NCBI GenBank assembly: GCA_934047225.1
Contig: CAKOHE010000112.1
Coordinates: forward strand, 103,293 to 167,292
Length of the DNA stretch: 64,000 nucleotides
Direction of reading: 5' to 3'
From: Ypsolopha sequella
Taxonomy: Eukaryota > Arthropoda > Insecta > Lepidoptera > Ypsolophidae
The first letter of the stretch is position 1, and every line of letters starts with the position of its first letter. The translations under genes and the position numbers were made by a program. Below, piece by piece: positions 1-11,120 of the stretch. The notes below the pieces were generated by a model. That model saw only the letters and a program-made list of their open reading frames with translations, had not been told where the DNA came from and made no database searches.

Positions 1-57
1 TGACGTCACGTATTAGGCTAAGTCAACCTCATTCATTATCAAACCTCTTTATTCATA

Positions 58-979
58 ATGACTATATTGACGCTTTTCAAGGATTATCTTACGAACCGCG
101 GGCAGAGTGTTAAAATTGGTGAATATACGAGTGAGAAAGCCAAAATTACATTTGGTGTACCAGAGGGAAGCGTACTAGGCCCTACCCTTTTTCTAATATA
201 CATTAACCATCTTTGTGGCCTGGAGATCGACCATGGTAAAATTTTCTCCTATGCAGACTATACTGCTATCGTTTTCACTGGTGACACGTGGAATGCCGTC
301 CATGAATACACAGAGATAGGGCTTACCAAAATTGCTGGATGGTTAAATTCAAACTTACTTACTTTAAACATGTCTAAGATGAACTATATATGTTCATGTA
401 CCTCGATTAACAAAGTAGTAAGCACAAAGTACCTGGGCATTATAGTTGACCAACGACTGTCTTGGCACCCTCACATTGAACTGGTGATGAACAGACTTAG
501 AAAACTCATCTGGACTTTCAAGACGTTAAGACACGTTTCCACAAAGCTTCTTCTGAATCAAATTTACGTTTGTCTAGCTCAATCTGTGTTATAAAACTTA
601 TTGTATTTCAGTATGGGGAGGGGCAACTAAAATCAAACTTTTAGAACTAGAGAGAGCTCAAAGATCCCTCCTAAAGGTTATGTACTATAAGCCATATACA
701 TTTTCCACTGAAAACCTTTATAATATTTGTGACCATCTTACAGTTAGGAAACTATACATTCTTCAGGTTATTTTAATAAAGCACAAAAAATTGACATATA
801 ACCCTATAATCCTAAACAAACGTAGAAGGGAAGCTGTAGCTCCGGTAGTTTCTGTTAAATCTACTTTTGCTAGTAGACAGTTTGTCAAGCAGTCAGAATA
901 CCTATATAATAGTATAAATACAGAAATCAATATCTACCATCTTAATTACTTCGAATGTAAAAAAACCTTGACCAATTAG
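58..979 (+). pseudogene. Jockey-superfamily non-LTR retrotransposon, RT fragment (copy 1)
   Basis: This is a 5'-truncated reverse transcriptase of a non-LTR retrotransposon. The motif GVPEGSVLGPTLFLIYIN is clear and is followed by YADY, where the family has FADD, so a catalytic aspartate is lost. The reading frame shifts near 595: homologous sequence (VWGGA, then ERAQRSLLK) resumes in another frame from about 602 and runs to a stop at 979. About 40 residues present in the sister copy at 38957-40190 are missing between the SKMNYI and KYLGI segments. The copy is decayed and cannot encode an active enzyme. Family assignment rests on alignment by eye with that sister copy. Confidence 0.85.
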
Positions 980-1480
980 CTTAAGACCAAAAGCTACGAT
1001 GAGACTGAATCTCTTCTAAAATAATTCAATTAAACTTAATTTTATATATATTTACCTATTTTTTCTTTTGTTAAATAATTGTTATAAAATATGTAAGTAT
1101 TTCTAGTTTTACCCAAAATTTGATTACAAGCGGCCTTACAATGTAAAAGCAGACACCTTCACACTCTCATGCATTACACACCACACTCACAAACATACAC
1201 ATACTCATCCTCCCTGGTAGCTTTTTTAATACTGATCCCAAGACTTCGGTCGTAGGGCTAGGGAATCTCAGTCACACCTATACACACCATCCCTCACTTA
1301 TTCACATACATTAGTACCTAATCATATATTGTATTAATTAAGCTAATCATAAGTTTGCTGTCCACTATGGAAGAGCGGAGTCTCCTACTACAGGTATTAT
1401 TTTACTTAAAAGGAGGCTCCAACAACCTGTAAATACCTATGATTGTGTAAAGAAATAAATAATTTTGTATTTGTATTTTT
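980..1480 (+). repeat. 3' UTR of non-LTR copy 1
   Basis: Non-coding tail after the RT relic. It has a CA-rich stretch (about 1150-1210) and ends in AATAAA-like sequence followed by TTTGTA-type short repeats near 1460-1475. The CA-rich stretch and overall arrangement resemble the tail of copy 2 at 11121-11707. Confidence 0.55.
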
Positions 1481-2269
1481 GTATACGGTTTGACCTTTAT
1501 AAAAAAAATCTCATTGTCTACTTTTGACGTAAGCGTAGGCACCAAAGAGTAAATTAGTAGTAGCAAAAAGTTTATGGTTTTAAGCAAAGTCAGCCTAGTG
1601 TTTCCAAGTCTTTTTTTACTTTTTCCGCAGATCAAGGCTTTTTACGTTTACATTTTGGTGCTGTCATAGTTAGAAAAGGGCTTATCTTTACTTTTGAAAT
1701 CTTTGATCAGAACATGGTGTCTCTGATGGACAATCACAAGTGTTCCGAATGTCAACTGAATTGTGAAACACTTGTATACCCACTTGTCACCAAATACTTT
1801 TACGACGTATAGTCGTACTTTGGTCAAGATTTCAATAACTATTAATCCTGAACCTGAGTACAGTCCTGTGTAAATATAGAGATATTTTTTTCAGAAAAGC
1901 TTAGAAGTCGTAGAAAGTATTGTAGACTTGGGTGGACATCCGTCATCTGGTACGTTTTCCAGCTATACATTTTTGTGTTACTATGACTTACAAAATGTAT
2001 GACTTACAAAATACTTCGCACTGTTTTCCTTTCTTCATTGGATTAAAAATTCAGAATCAGCCCGTTTCCTTGAGAAATTATAACGAAATATCAGCGAATA
2101 GAGACAGCCTGAGAAACGTCCCAGCAGGGAAATATTACTGTCGTGAATTACTTTATGACTAATGGACTTGCATATTTTAGTGTACAGGCGCCTAGTACGA
2201 TTGCTGTTATGAAAACTTGATGTTTATGTTTTAATATAGATATAAATTTAATATTCCTCTTATTACGTA
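1481..2269. other. unassigned AT-rich sequence
   Basis: No coding similarity, repeat or RNA gene recognised. The open frames here are short and of low complexity. Confidence 0.4.
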
Positions 2270-2703
2270 TTAAGGCGATATGTAAAAGTTTTAGCGTCCC
2301 TATTACTCCATATGCGAAAAAACCCTCAGTGCGGAGGATTCGTGGAAAAGTAGCAAAAAGTTGGTTTTTTATTAATATAAAATGTACTAAAGTTGCTATC
2401 AAAATTTCGTTTAACCAGGTCCTAGATACCGTTAAAACCCATCTAATAAAATATATTTGCAGTCCATATGTCATTCTAAATTGTCAAACCAGGAGAATTG
2501 ATGTCGAAAAAGACCTAATTTTAACAAACATTTCTATCGAGCCGAATTTCTCCAATCGCGTTTCTGTTTTAACAGATCCCTAGAAAAAGATTCCAAAATA
2601 ATATACTAAATAGTATATTATTAAATGATCAAAATAATTATATTATTTACCGAAGTAGATATGCAAGTTCTCAAAGTGTCGATTTTTTTCCGTAGCGCCT
2701 TAA
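2270..2703. repeat. TTAA-ended MITE, family A, short copy
   Basis: Begins TTAAGGCGATATG and ends CCGTAGCGCCTTAA, so the ends are inverted. About 400 bp match the right half of the longer copy at 50935-52189, including the stretch from GTAAAAGTTTTAGCG to AACAGATCCCTAG. It carries no transposase. The TTAA ends suggest piggyBac-like mobilisation, but a Harbinger-type origin (TTA target) cannot be excluded. Confidence 0.7.
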
Positions 2704-2710
2704 GAGAAGA

Positions 2711-4106
2711 AAAGCCTTGTATAATATACATAAGTAATAGATATAAGTAATTTGTATAGTATAAGTTTTAGTATGTAACAGATATTATTATTAAAATGCA
2801 TTACAAACTAGAAATCAATCAGAAACAAATTTAAAAGAAAAGCCTTGTATAATATACATAAGTAATAGATATAAGTAATTTGTATAGTATAAGTTTTAGT
2901 ATGTAACAGATATTATTATTAGAATGCATTACAAACTAGAAATCAATCAGAAACAAATTTAAAAGAAAAGCCTTGTATAATATACATAAGTAATAGATAT
3001 AAGTAATTTGTATAGTATAAGTTTTAGTATGTAACAGATATTATTATTAGAATGCATTACAAACTAGAAATCAATCAGAAACAAATTTAAAAGAAAAGCC
3101 TTGTATAATATACATAAGTAATAGATATAAGTAATTTGTATAGTATAAGTTTTAGTATGTAACAGATATTATTATTAGAATGCATTACAAACTAGAAATC
3201 AATCAGAAACAAATTTAAAAGAAAAGCCTTGTATAATATACATAAGTAATAGATATAAGTAATTTGTATAGTATAAGTTTTAGTATGTAACAGATATTAT
3301 TATTAGAATGCATTACAAACTAGAAATCAATCAGAAACAAATTTAAAAGAAAAGCCTTGTATAATATACATAAGTAATAGATATAAGTAATTTGTATAGT
3401 ATAAGTTTTAGTATGTAACAGATATTATTATTAGAATGCATTACAAACTAGAAATCAATCAGAAACAAATTTAAAAGAAAAGCCTTGTATAATATACATA
3501 AGTAATAGATATAAGTAATTTGTATAGTATAAGTTTTAGTATGTAACAGATATTATTATTAGAATGCATTACAAACTAGAAATCAATCAGAAACAAATTT
3601 AAAAGAAAAGCCTTGTATAATATACATAAGTAATAGATATAAGTAATTTGTATAGTATAAGTTTTAGTATGTAACAGATATTATTATTAGAATGCATTAC
3701 AAACTAGAAATCAATCAGAAACAAATTTAAAAGAAAAGCCTTGTATAATATACATAAGTAATAGATATAAGTAATTTGTATAGTATAAGTTTTAGTATGT
3801 AACAGATATTATTATTAGAATGCATTACAAACTAGAAATCAATCAGAAACAAATTTAAAAGAAAAGCCTTGTATAATATACATAAGTAATAGATATAAGT
3901 AATTTGTATAGTATAAGTTGTAGTATGTAACAGATATTATTATTAGAATGCATTACAAACTAGAAATCAATCAGAAACAAATTTAAAAGAAAAGCCTTGT
4001 ATAATATACATAAGTAATAGATATAAGTAATTTGTATAGTATAAGTTTTAGTATGTAACAGATATTATTATTAGAATGCATTACAAACTAGAAATCAATC
4101 AGAAAC
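2711..4106. repeat. 128-bp tandem satellite, about 11 copies
   Basis: The unit starts at AAAGCCTTGTATAATATACA and recurs exactly every 128 bp (2711, 2839, 2967 and so on to 3991). Copies are nearly identical; I see one T-to-G change near 3919 and an A/G difference in the first copy. The last copy lacks its final ~12 bases. The array starts 8 bp after the right end of the family A MITE. Part of the unit (TAGATATAAGTAATT...GTATAGT) resembles sequence at 7100-7140 in a retroelement tail. Confidence 0.95.
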
Positions 4107-4984
4107 ACTGTACCTCGAAAAAAATTTTTAACTGTTTCATAGAAAAATGCAATGCCGCTCGGCCGAAATGTATGGAAGGACATATTTTTTTTTGAGATTT
4201 CAGGGTTGGCTCCATAGTAAAAGTTGTTCTATATCTTTGACTGAACAAGGTCTTCAAATATGGTTACACCTTTCTGTTACACGTTGTATATGCATATGTA
4301 AATGATACATATGTACATATGTAAATGATACATATGATGATATGTTTTAGTTTCGGGGGGGTTCAAGAAAATAAAACGACAAAAAGTGCATGAAATAAAA
4401 TGAATATTCATTAATTATGTTTGTGAAAAATTGTGTTTGCAAAAGCAAAACGCATCTAGCAGCTACTAGCAGAAGTGGCACTTGACCCGGAAAACGTCCA
4501 AGCAGGGGTAGGGTTATAATATTTTAAACATTTCGGGAGGCTTTTGAACCCCCAAACCCCTCCCCCTGGCTACGCCCATGGATCCGTTGATAATATATTC
4601 GAACCCAGATCCTTATAACGGATAATACTTTCACTATATTATTTTGCTTTCCCTTGGTTTTCAAAAATAAGTGCGCCAGTTAAACTGACAGTAACTTTAT
4701 TATTTCCAGAGAATGGTCTGGACATAAAATACTTGAAACTTTACAATAATTTTTCATATTATAATAAAGGACTTTTTGTTCAATTGATGAAAGGTAATTC
4801 TTGAAATGTTGTCGCCACTTTTAAAAAGTTGAATAGATACCCAAAATGTGAGCCAACAACAAAAACAGAACATTGTGTTGTTTAATTTTGGTAATGACAT
4901 GTAGATAGTATCCCGTAATATATATAGTATATAGTACAGTACAGTATAGTATAGTACAGTACATTTATTTCATGATGGCTCATA
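4107..4984. other. mostly unassigned; MITE family B fragment
   Basis: Positions 4125-4235 hold a fragment of MITE family B (GGTTGGCTCCATAGTAAAAG), also seen at 9204-9394, 45000-45105 and 50090-50166. Positions 4288-4345 are a small CATATG-rich near-palindromic repeat. Nothing else is recognised. Confidence 0.5.
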
Positions 4985-5510
4985 CAGGGTTGCCAACCGT
5001 ATGAGGTTCCTCGTATAAATGCGAGATTTGTGGTCTTCCGTACGAGGTACGAGGCCACTGTCAGCCTCGTACGAGATTTTGATCCACCAAAATTTACAAC
5101 ATGATTTTTCAATGCAGGCACCATTTTGTAGCCTAAGGTCATGAAATCACTACAAACCTATTTTCCAATGATATCATAATTGGAAATGTAAACTAAGACT
5201 ATAAGTTGCTTTCTACTTACTTACTTAAAAGCTTCGTACTTCGAAGCAAATTTAATTTTTTTGATTATTTTGCGTAAGTATAATAAAGATTTTTAATACA
5301 AAGTGGTGTTTTATTAAGTAGCAAACTTGCAAACGTTAATTGAATCATGTAAAACGTAATGAATTCAATAGTTTAATATGCCTTATTTTTGGTTTCTTCA
5401 CACTTTGCATGCTTAATGAATGTACTTGCGAGCCACGAGGTTCGAAAGCCAAAATACGAGATTTTTAGCTGCTTATATACGAGGAAAAAATTCTACGGTT
5501 GGCAACCCTG
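4985..5510. repeat. non-autonomous TIR element (CAGGGTTGCCAACCGTA)
   Basis: The left end CAGGGTTGCCAACCGTA has an inverted copy ending at 5510. Similarity continues inward with insertions (CCTCGTATA, and CGAGATTT further in). It is about 526 bp with no coding capacity. The CAGGG start is compatible with hAT or other cut-and-paste families; I see no clear target duplication. Confidence 0.65.
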
Positions 5511-5939
5511 CCCATCACCATCAGGCTTGGTTACATGTATACATATACTCGTATGTATATTGTGGACCAAGTTATTATCCAGGACATTCTTTACAATGGG
5601 CAATGTGATCAATAAAATCAATATCTGTTTAAACCTTATTATTTATCACATTGTCCGGTCATAATAACATGAATATTGCTATGTGATTGTTGGGCAATTT
5701 AATAAAGTAGGTACTTTTAACAGGAGGCGGGATGCATAAATAAACTAAGATCGATATCAAACCCGACTTTAGGACAAACTAGTTTGGCCTAGGTCAAGTG
5801 GTTCGGGGTTATCATGAAAATAAGTACATATAAGCAATGTCTCGCCATACCTAACGTACCGGCTCTCTGCTGCGCTGAAGTCATATAAAAAATATATATT
5901 TTAATCTCCTGCCGAATAGGTGATGAAGGTCATTATTCA
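5511..5939. other. unassigned sequence
   Basis: No gene, repeat or RNA signal recognised. Confidence 0.4.
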
Positions 5940-6404
5940 TTAAGGCGATTACCATCGCCAAATTAGCAGCTCGATATTTGTCACTACAAATATCAATGGA
6001 AACGACATTGAAATAACGTTTATATAAGCGCGCAATGCATAGTGGCTGTTACGACGCTCGCTGCGTCCTTGAGAGGGTGAAATAGGAGAAAATTATACTT
6101 TTCACTTGGACGTGATAACTCGATTGAATAATCTTATGTTATGTTTATAGCTATAAAGTTTATCTATTTATAGATGAATTCAATCGGCCAAGCCATTCAG
6201 GAGCAGTAGGGAATTTGAGGTCAAAAAACACCATCCAGTAAAAAAAAATTCATGTAGAAGTTTTGGTGGTATGAAAAAGAAAAATGTTGCATATGTTGTC
6301 TAAGAGTTGATTATTCATAATACATTTTTTCATTATTTTTGGTTTGGCCATAAACGAGGAGTAGGGTTTAGAAAGTACCCATTTGGCAATAGTAAGGCCC
6401 TTAA
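5940..6404. repeat. TTAA-ended MITE, family A, left-half copy
   Basis: Starts TTAAGGCGATTACCATCGCC and ends at AAGGCCCTTAA. It closely matches 50935-51402 and 60762-61236 along its length. It lacks the right half found at 2270-2703 and 51768-52189. Short open frames inside are shared by all copies and are not protein genes. Confidence 0.75.
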
Positions 6405-6590
6405 GCCTTATTTATTAATACAAATAGTTGAAAACGCTGTTTTAACGGATAAATGTCTAAATGAATTAAGATCAGGATCAGATAAACAATGCGTTTTTTT
6501 CATGTAAATCCTTCTTCTAGGCACACATTCAATTATAATCATATTACCTCCTCAAGGTCAGACCTCATAAACCGTGCCGCTACCTGTCAT

Positions 6591-6697
6591 AAGGTTTTGT
6601 TGAATAACTATTGAGTGAATTTTGAATATAAGTGTTCTGTTTCAATTAATTAGAAAAAGGCGCGTTTTTCACGATCCGGCTGCGAAACCGCTCTTAA
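6591..6697. repeat. MITE family C, one arm
   Basis: Matches the right arm of the palindromic element at 46326-46948 (GTTGAATAACTATTGAGTGA, then AGAAAAAGGCG, then CCGGCTGCGAAACCGCTCTTAA). Only one arm is present. Confidence 0.7.
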
Positions 6698-7089
6698 CTA
6701 CTACCATTGTTCACAGGTCCCAAGCTCCAATCTCAGTGGTGCCGTGATTGCAGCTGAAAAGGTGGAAGTGAGTGATGCGGTACCTTTGCCTCCCAGATCT
6801 GCGTATAAGTAAGTTTTCAAACAAAAAACAAAAGGAGACAATGACACATCAGTCAACACCCGTACACCCTCTTTTCACACCCCGGTTCTCAATATTGATT
6901 GTGATGATAGTAGGTAATAATTTAATTAATTAATATAATTTCCTAACTTTTGATTCCCCTTAAGAGTTAACATTAATTAATTACAGACTGTAAAAGGAAA
7001 TAGACTATATGAGACAGGTAGGCAAAGATATATATATGTTTTTCTTTTTTCATTAACCTGAATTCCTGCTGTCTTGTATTTTCTTATCC
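6698..7089. other. unassigned sequence
   Basis: No gene or repeat recognised. Confidence 0.4.
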
Positions 7090-7415
7090 CTTGGTTAAAG
7101 TAGATATAAGTAATTCAATGTATAGTTTAAGTTTATGTTAAAAAAAAAGACATGATCTTGCCAAGTTTCTTGCCCGTTCTTCTTAGCAAGACTAATCGAA
7201 TGGGCGGAGGTAGGCATATATTTATATATGTAACCTATTACTATGTAGTATATAGGATGGGATTTGGTCGGCCGCCTGGATTCGTGCTGGGGGCTCGGTT
7301 GGTGATCATTGAACCTTGTTCCTGGTCCCTGGCCGGGTCTCCGGTATGGGTTCGGGCGGTTGATTGGATTTCAGCTTGTATAATAATATATTACCTATAA
7401 TTTTAATTGTATATA

Positions 7416-8972
7416 CAGGGTGGAAAAAATGTAAGGGCCCTGGAGGGGAACTACCTTAAATCCTTTAGATAGCTCATTTTACTGAACGGAAACATTCTTT
7501 TATTTTGTAAAATAAACGAAACTGCATTCAAAGATCTTCTGAAATTCGCTTGTCTCACCCGGGAATCGAACAAACTAAAAATAAAAAAATAAACCCTTAC
7601 TATTTTATTACACGAATCGGTAGGATTATTGTTCAGGATAAAATTTGTCTAATAAACATTTGGTCTGATACTTATCAGTTGTACGAGATACCCATACAAT
7701 TTAATATTTATTACAAGTTCTTTATTACACAGTGACAGCACGGAATCAAAGCAAACCAAAACAAAATTTGAAATTCGAACGAATACTTTCATCGATTTTA
7801 AAAATGTTGAAAGTTATTGTTCGAACTTCAAATTTGTTGCTCCACGTTGCAGAAAAAATACGTTTCCTTTTCAAAGTTTTCGTCAGTACGCCTAATGCAA
7901 GAAGGAATTGTGCTGTGCATTGATTTATTATTACCATTTAACAATTTTTTTATTAAAGTCTTTAACAAGGTATAACATTAGCAAGCTTCATACGATGTCT
8001 TTGGATGTTAGAGAGATAAGAAAATTATAACGTGTCATTTACTTCATACAAGTGAACAGTACTAGGTATTGTTAATAATAATAAATCGTTTAATTCAGTC
8101 AGTTATAGACCACATACACAACACATACATTTTACAAATAATATTAAAAAAATTGTACAATAGAAATAAAAAAAAAGCTTAAATTAAGAATAAAATAATA
8201 ACTAACTCCAGTATTTTACAATTGGTGCATCCCATCTATCTCCTATCACCCTTAGAATGCTGTTGCTAATACCACGAACCCTAGATAGCAGAGAAGCGCA
8301 CTTTTTGCGACGTACTGCATAAAAATCATCTGTGCGTGCATCTGTAAACATGCCAGATGCACTGCATGAACGAGGTAGCACCAACAGCATCCTAAAAGCA
8401 TTATTATACTGAACTCGTAGAGCGTTCATGGACTTTTGGGTATAGTTGGTCCACAAGCTGCTCGTATAAATTGATGTGCAGTAAGCTTTAAATAGAGTTA
8501 TTTTTACTTGAACTGTACAACGAACAAACCTGCGGGCCAACATGTTTGCCCTCACCGCTAATGCTCTACGTTCCCTTTCGACATCAGTATCATCTTTAAG
8601 ATCATCAGTGACAATATGACCTAAATATTTAAACTGAGTTACTCTTTTTAAAGCTACTCTAATAAAAAACTTGTGATAAATATTCAATTTCGTGGGTATC
8701 TCGTACAATAGATGAGTGTAAGACTAAATGTTTAATAGACAAATTGTATCATGAACAATAATCCTACCAATTCGTATAATAAAATAGTGAGGGTTTATTT
8801 TTTTTATTTTTAGTTGGTTTGATTCTCGGGTGAGACAAGCGAATTTTAGAAGATCTTTGAATGCAGTTTTGTTTCTTTTAAAAAATAAAGGAATGTTTCC
8901 TTTAAGTAAAATGAGCTAATTAAAGGATTTAAGGTAGTTCCCCTCCAGGGCCCTTAAATTTTTTCCACCCTG
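7416..8972. mobile_element. fold-back DNA element with ~300-bp inverted repeats (copy 1)
   Basis: Ends are CAGGGTGGAAAAAAT and its inverted copy, with flanking TATA (left) and TATG (right). Inverted arms of roughly 300 bp contain GGGCCCT, TGAATGCAGTTT-type and CCCGGG segments matching the copy at 22187-23204. No transposase is recognised in the core. It is longer than copy 2 because an RTE fragment (8074-8662) was inserted into it. The superfamily is uncertain. Confidence 0.8.
8074..8662 (-). pseudogene. RTE-type non-LTR retrotransposon, C-terminal fragment
   Basis: On the minus strand about 150 codons read RVTQFKYLGHIVTDD, then LFKAYCTSIYTSSLW, then KKCASLLSRVRGISNSIL. This is the segment after the RT domain in RTE-like ORF2 proteins. 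The coding part ends at 8202; 8074-8201 is its 3' UTR with TTA-rich repeats. Boundaries come from comparison with fold-back copy 2, which reads straight through the equivalent position near 22893. The fragment is 5'-truncated and lacks the catalytic core. Confidence 0.8.
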
Positions 8973-9203
8973 TATGTTGCTACATAAATTAAATAAATAT
9001 TTAATCTAAGTAGTTCATGTACATTTATTATTTTATTACATATATTTTTATAAGATTAAAATTTGACTTGTGAAACGTGTATTACCTACTTTGCAAAATA
9101 AACTTTTTGAATTTAGAATTTAGAATTTTGAGTCCGGCATCCTACCGATGGAGCCGATAAGTTAAATTAAATTGATTGAGTAATCATATACGTACATTAG
9201 GTG

Positions 9204-9394
9204 TTAAGATCAAGTTGCGGAAGCTGTCGATAATACTCGTCCATACGAACAGCTATTACTTTGGAGCCAACCCTTGAACTGCGAAGAAAAAACAGCTGTT
9301 TCAAAGAAAATTTCATAGCTACCCGACCAAAATGTGTGAAACAACCATGTTGTTTGTATCGCCGTTGTTTTAGGCCTCCGCAACTTCATCTTAA
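9204..9394. repeat. MITE family B, short complete copy
   Basis: Starts TTAAGATCAAGTTGCGGAAG and ends in the inverted CCGCAACTTCATCTTAA, 191 bp. Internal GGAGCCAACCCT is shared with fragments at 4125-4235 and 45000-45105. The same ends bound the longer nested copy at 48599-50166. Confidence 0.75.
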
Positions 9395-9448
9395 TACTCT
9401 GTATTAAGTCCTAGTATACATACGTATCATAGATACCTACTTATCCCT

Positions 9449-9775
9449 ACTAATGACTTGTATAAGGAGTGTGGGGTTTTGCGCGTGAGACAACTTTTTA
9501 TCTGGTCAATCCTGAAAAACTTTCACCGAAATGCTATGTGCTTAACTAGGAACTCATCCAGATCCAGACGCTGTGAAACATGGGATGTGCCAAGACTTAA
9601 AACAAAATTTGTAAGAAGGGCAGACTCTTTTATAGGTCCATACTTATACAATAAGTGTAACAGGACTCTTAGTACACTTGGAGATGGTCACTTCATCTTC
9701 AAAAAAAAAACGCAAGAATGGCTCCGGTCAATGGACTATAAAGAGATTGAGAACCTTCTAGAAGCAGTAAAATAA
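9449..9775 (+). pseudogene. non-LTR retrotransposon C-terminal fragment (copy 2)
   Basis: About 105 codons align with the C-terminus of the copy at 38957-40190: LLRVRQLYI there, VLRVRQLFI here, then SFIGPYLYNKCN and WLRSMDYKEIENLLEAVK. The reading frame is open to a stop at 9775, but the RT core is missing (5' truncation near 9449). No ATG is needed because this is the tail of a longer ORF2. The 3' UTR is interrupted by the Penelope-like element at 9846-11108 and resumes at 11121. Confidence 0.8.
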
Positions 9776-9837
9776 TACTTTACATTCTTCGCATTTTTAC
9801 CTTTTCTTGATAATCCTACCTATTATTATTGAAATAA

Positions 9838-10866
9838 ATGTATTACATTATAATATATATAATCGGGTCTACCGCGATCAATTTTTACCTTTTTACGAAA
9901 ACAATCAGACTCTGGAAGAGATATGTTGATGACGTATTTAGCATTCTCAAGGGGGGTAACGAGGAAGCAAAACAGTATGCAGATCATCTTAACTCCATCC
10001 ATCCAAAAATAAACTTTACGTATGAGATGGAATGTGACAGAACTTTGGCATTTCTTGATGTCAAATTAATGGTGAGATCTGATGGTTCTCTGGCCCACAC
10101 TGTATATCGAAAACCAACACACACAGATAGATACCTGCACGCCTCTTCACACCACCATCCTCGTCACATCCAATCCGTCATGACATCACTAACAAACAGA
10201 GCACATGATCTCTGTGACCCTGACCATCTTAAGGATGAGCTGTCACATGTTCAGGAGGTACTCAGACAAAACGGATATCAGATGAAGAGGCGACATCCAA
10301 GACCAAAAAAGGAAAAGTGTCCTGAGGTTAACAGAAAACCAGCGTTTATGCCCTATATCAAAGGTATTACGGATAAGATTGGAACAGCATTAAATAAATA
10401 CTCCATTAAGACTGTATATACTCCGTTATCCAAAGTGGCAAGCCATTTACGCACACCAAAGGATGTGATTCCTTTTCAAAATCCAGGTGTCTATAAGATA
10501 AAATGCAGCTGTGGAAGTTCCTACATTGGCCAAACAAAACGTAGCGTACAGGAAAGGGTCAAGGAACACATAGCAGCTGTGAAAAACCGGCAGATGTACA
10601 AATCAGCGATAGCAGAACATCTTTTAGAATCCGGGACCAACCACTGGATAGAACTGCATAACCCGAAAATTCTCTCCACCGATCGCCATTACTACCCTAG
10701 AATTGTGCGTGAAGCGATTGAAATCAAGAAACATCCAAATAATTTCAATAGGGAAGATGGTTTCAAATTGTCTCCCACATGGAGTCCAGTCATCGGGAAA
10801 TTTAAATCGCGGGTTTCTTCTCTTAGTGCATCTCCGGATACTGTGAGTGTTGTGTGCCGTGCGTGA
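9838..10866 (+). CDS. Penelope-like reverse transcriptase (C-terminal part) with GIY-YIG endonuclease
   Basis: The frame is open for 342 codons, but retroelement coding starts only after the inverted repeat, at about 9902. RYVDD (residues 28-32) is the RT catalytic motif and TLAFLDVKL follows at 69-77, as in Penelope-type RTs. The C-terminal GIY-YIG nuclease shows [17 protein letters not shown] (217-233), with the paired cysteines at 223 and 225, then R240, E243 and H261/H269, which may form the family's Cys/His zinc site. The product would reverse-transcribe its own RNA and nick target DNA. The N-terminal half of the RT is missing, so this copy is not autonomous, although the remaining frame has no stop or shift. 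Confidence 0.88.
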   Translation: MYYIIIYIIGSTAINFYLFTKTIRLWKRYVDDVFSILKGGNEEAKQYADHLNSIHPKINFTYEMECDRTLAFLDVKLMVRSDGSLAHTVYRKPTHTDRYLHASSHHHPRHIQSVMTSLTNRAHDLCDPDHLKDELSHVQEVLRQNGYQMKRRHPRPKKEKCPEVNRKPAFMPYIKGITDKIGTALNKYSIKTVYTPLSKVASHLRTPKDVIPFQNPGVYKIKCSCGSSYIGQTKRSVQERVKEHIAAVKNRQMYKSAIAEHLLESGTNHWIELHNPKILSTDRHYYPRIVREAIEIKKHPNNFNREDGFKLSPTWSPVIGKFKSRVSSLSASPDTVSVVCRA

Positions 10867-11108
10867 ATAAGATAACAATTAATTTTAAAGACTAAAGTGT
10901 TTTTGCGGGTACAAGGAAAATACTTCGGTCGTCACCTGCATCTCATCACTGCGCCTCGCCATACTTGCCAGTTTCCCGTAGACCACGAGACATGCAACTG
11001 TCTCGAAACGTCGGGCGTCCCCCCTTTTCGTAAAAAGGTAAAAATTGATCGCGGTAGACCCGATTATATATATTATAATGTGTACAAAACGCGAGAGTTT
11101 AAAGTTAT
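9846..11108 (+). mobile_element. Penelope-like element, 5'-truncated, with inverted terminal piece
   Basis: Bounded by a perfect 12-bp target duplication, ATAAATGTATTA, at 9834-9845 and 11109-11120. A 56-bp stretch at its left end (9846-9901) is the exact inverted copy of 11025-11080 near the right end. Between them lie the end of an RT domain, a GIY-YIG endonuclease and a 3' UTR. An inverted terminal fragment beside a truncated coding region is a known Penelope arrangement. It inserted into the 3' UTR of non-LTR copy 2 and is therefore younger than it. Another piece of the same family lies at 44826-44977. Confidence 0.9.
10983..11020 (+). ncRNA. possible degenerate hammerhead ribozyme core in the Penelope terminal region
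   Basis: A 5-bp stem GAGAC/GTCTC (10987-10991 with 11000-11004, 8-nt loop) is followed directly by GAAACGTC (11005-11012). That matches stem II, the GAAA box and the very short stem III plus cleavage-site C of hammerheads known from Penelope-like elements. The upstream box reads ACCACGA instead of CUGANGA, so the essential G5 is not matched and activity is doubtful. The same GTCTCGAAACGTC string occurs, inverted, at 44908-44920. Confidence 0.35.
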
Positions 11109-11120
11109 ATAAATGTATTA

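Larger units (their letters stand above)
7090..9130 (+). mobile_element. non-LTR retrotransposon 3' tail, split by a fold-back element
   Basis: 7090-7415 and 8973-9130 are two halves of one retroelement 3' tail. The junction part reads continuously at 59757-59998 (TCTCCGGTATGGGTTCGGGCGG... then TTGCTACATAAATTAAATAAA... then GCAAAATAAACT and repeated TTTGAATT units). That copy is an empty site for the element at 7416-8972. AATAAA plus TTTGAATT-type repeats is usual for non-LTR tails. No coding part remains, so the clade is unknown. Confidence 0.75.

Noticed and set aside
2711..4106. CRISPR-like array
   Set aside because: Units are 128 bp, head to tail and nearly identical, with no variable spacers, in eukaryotic sequence.
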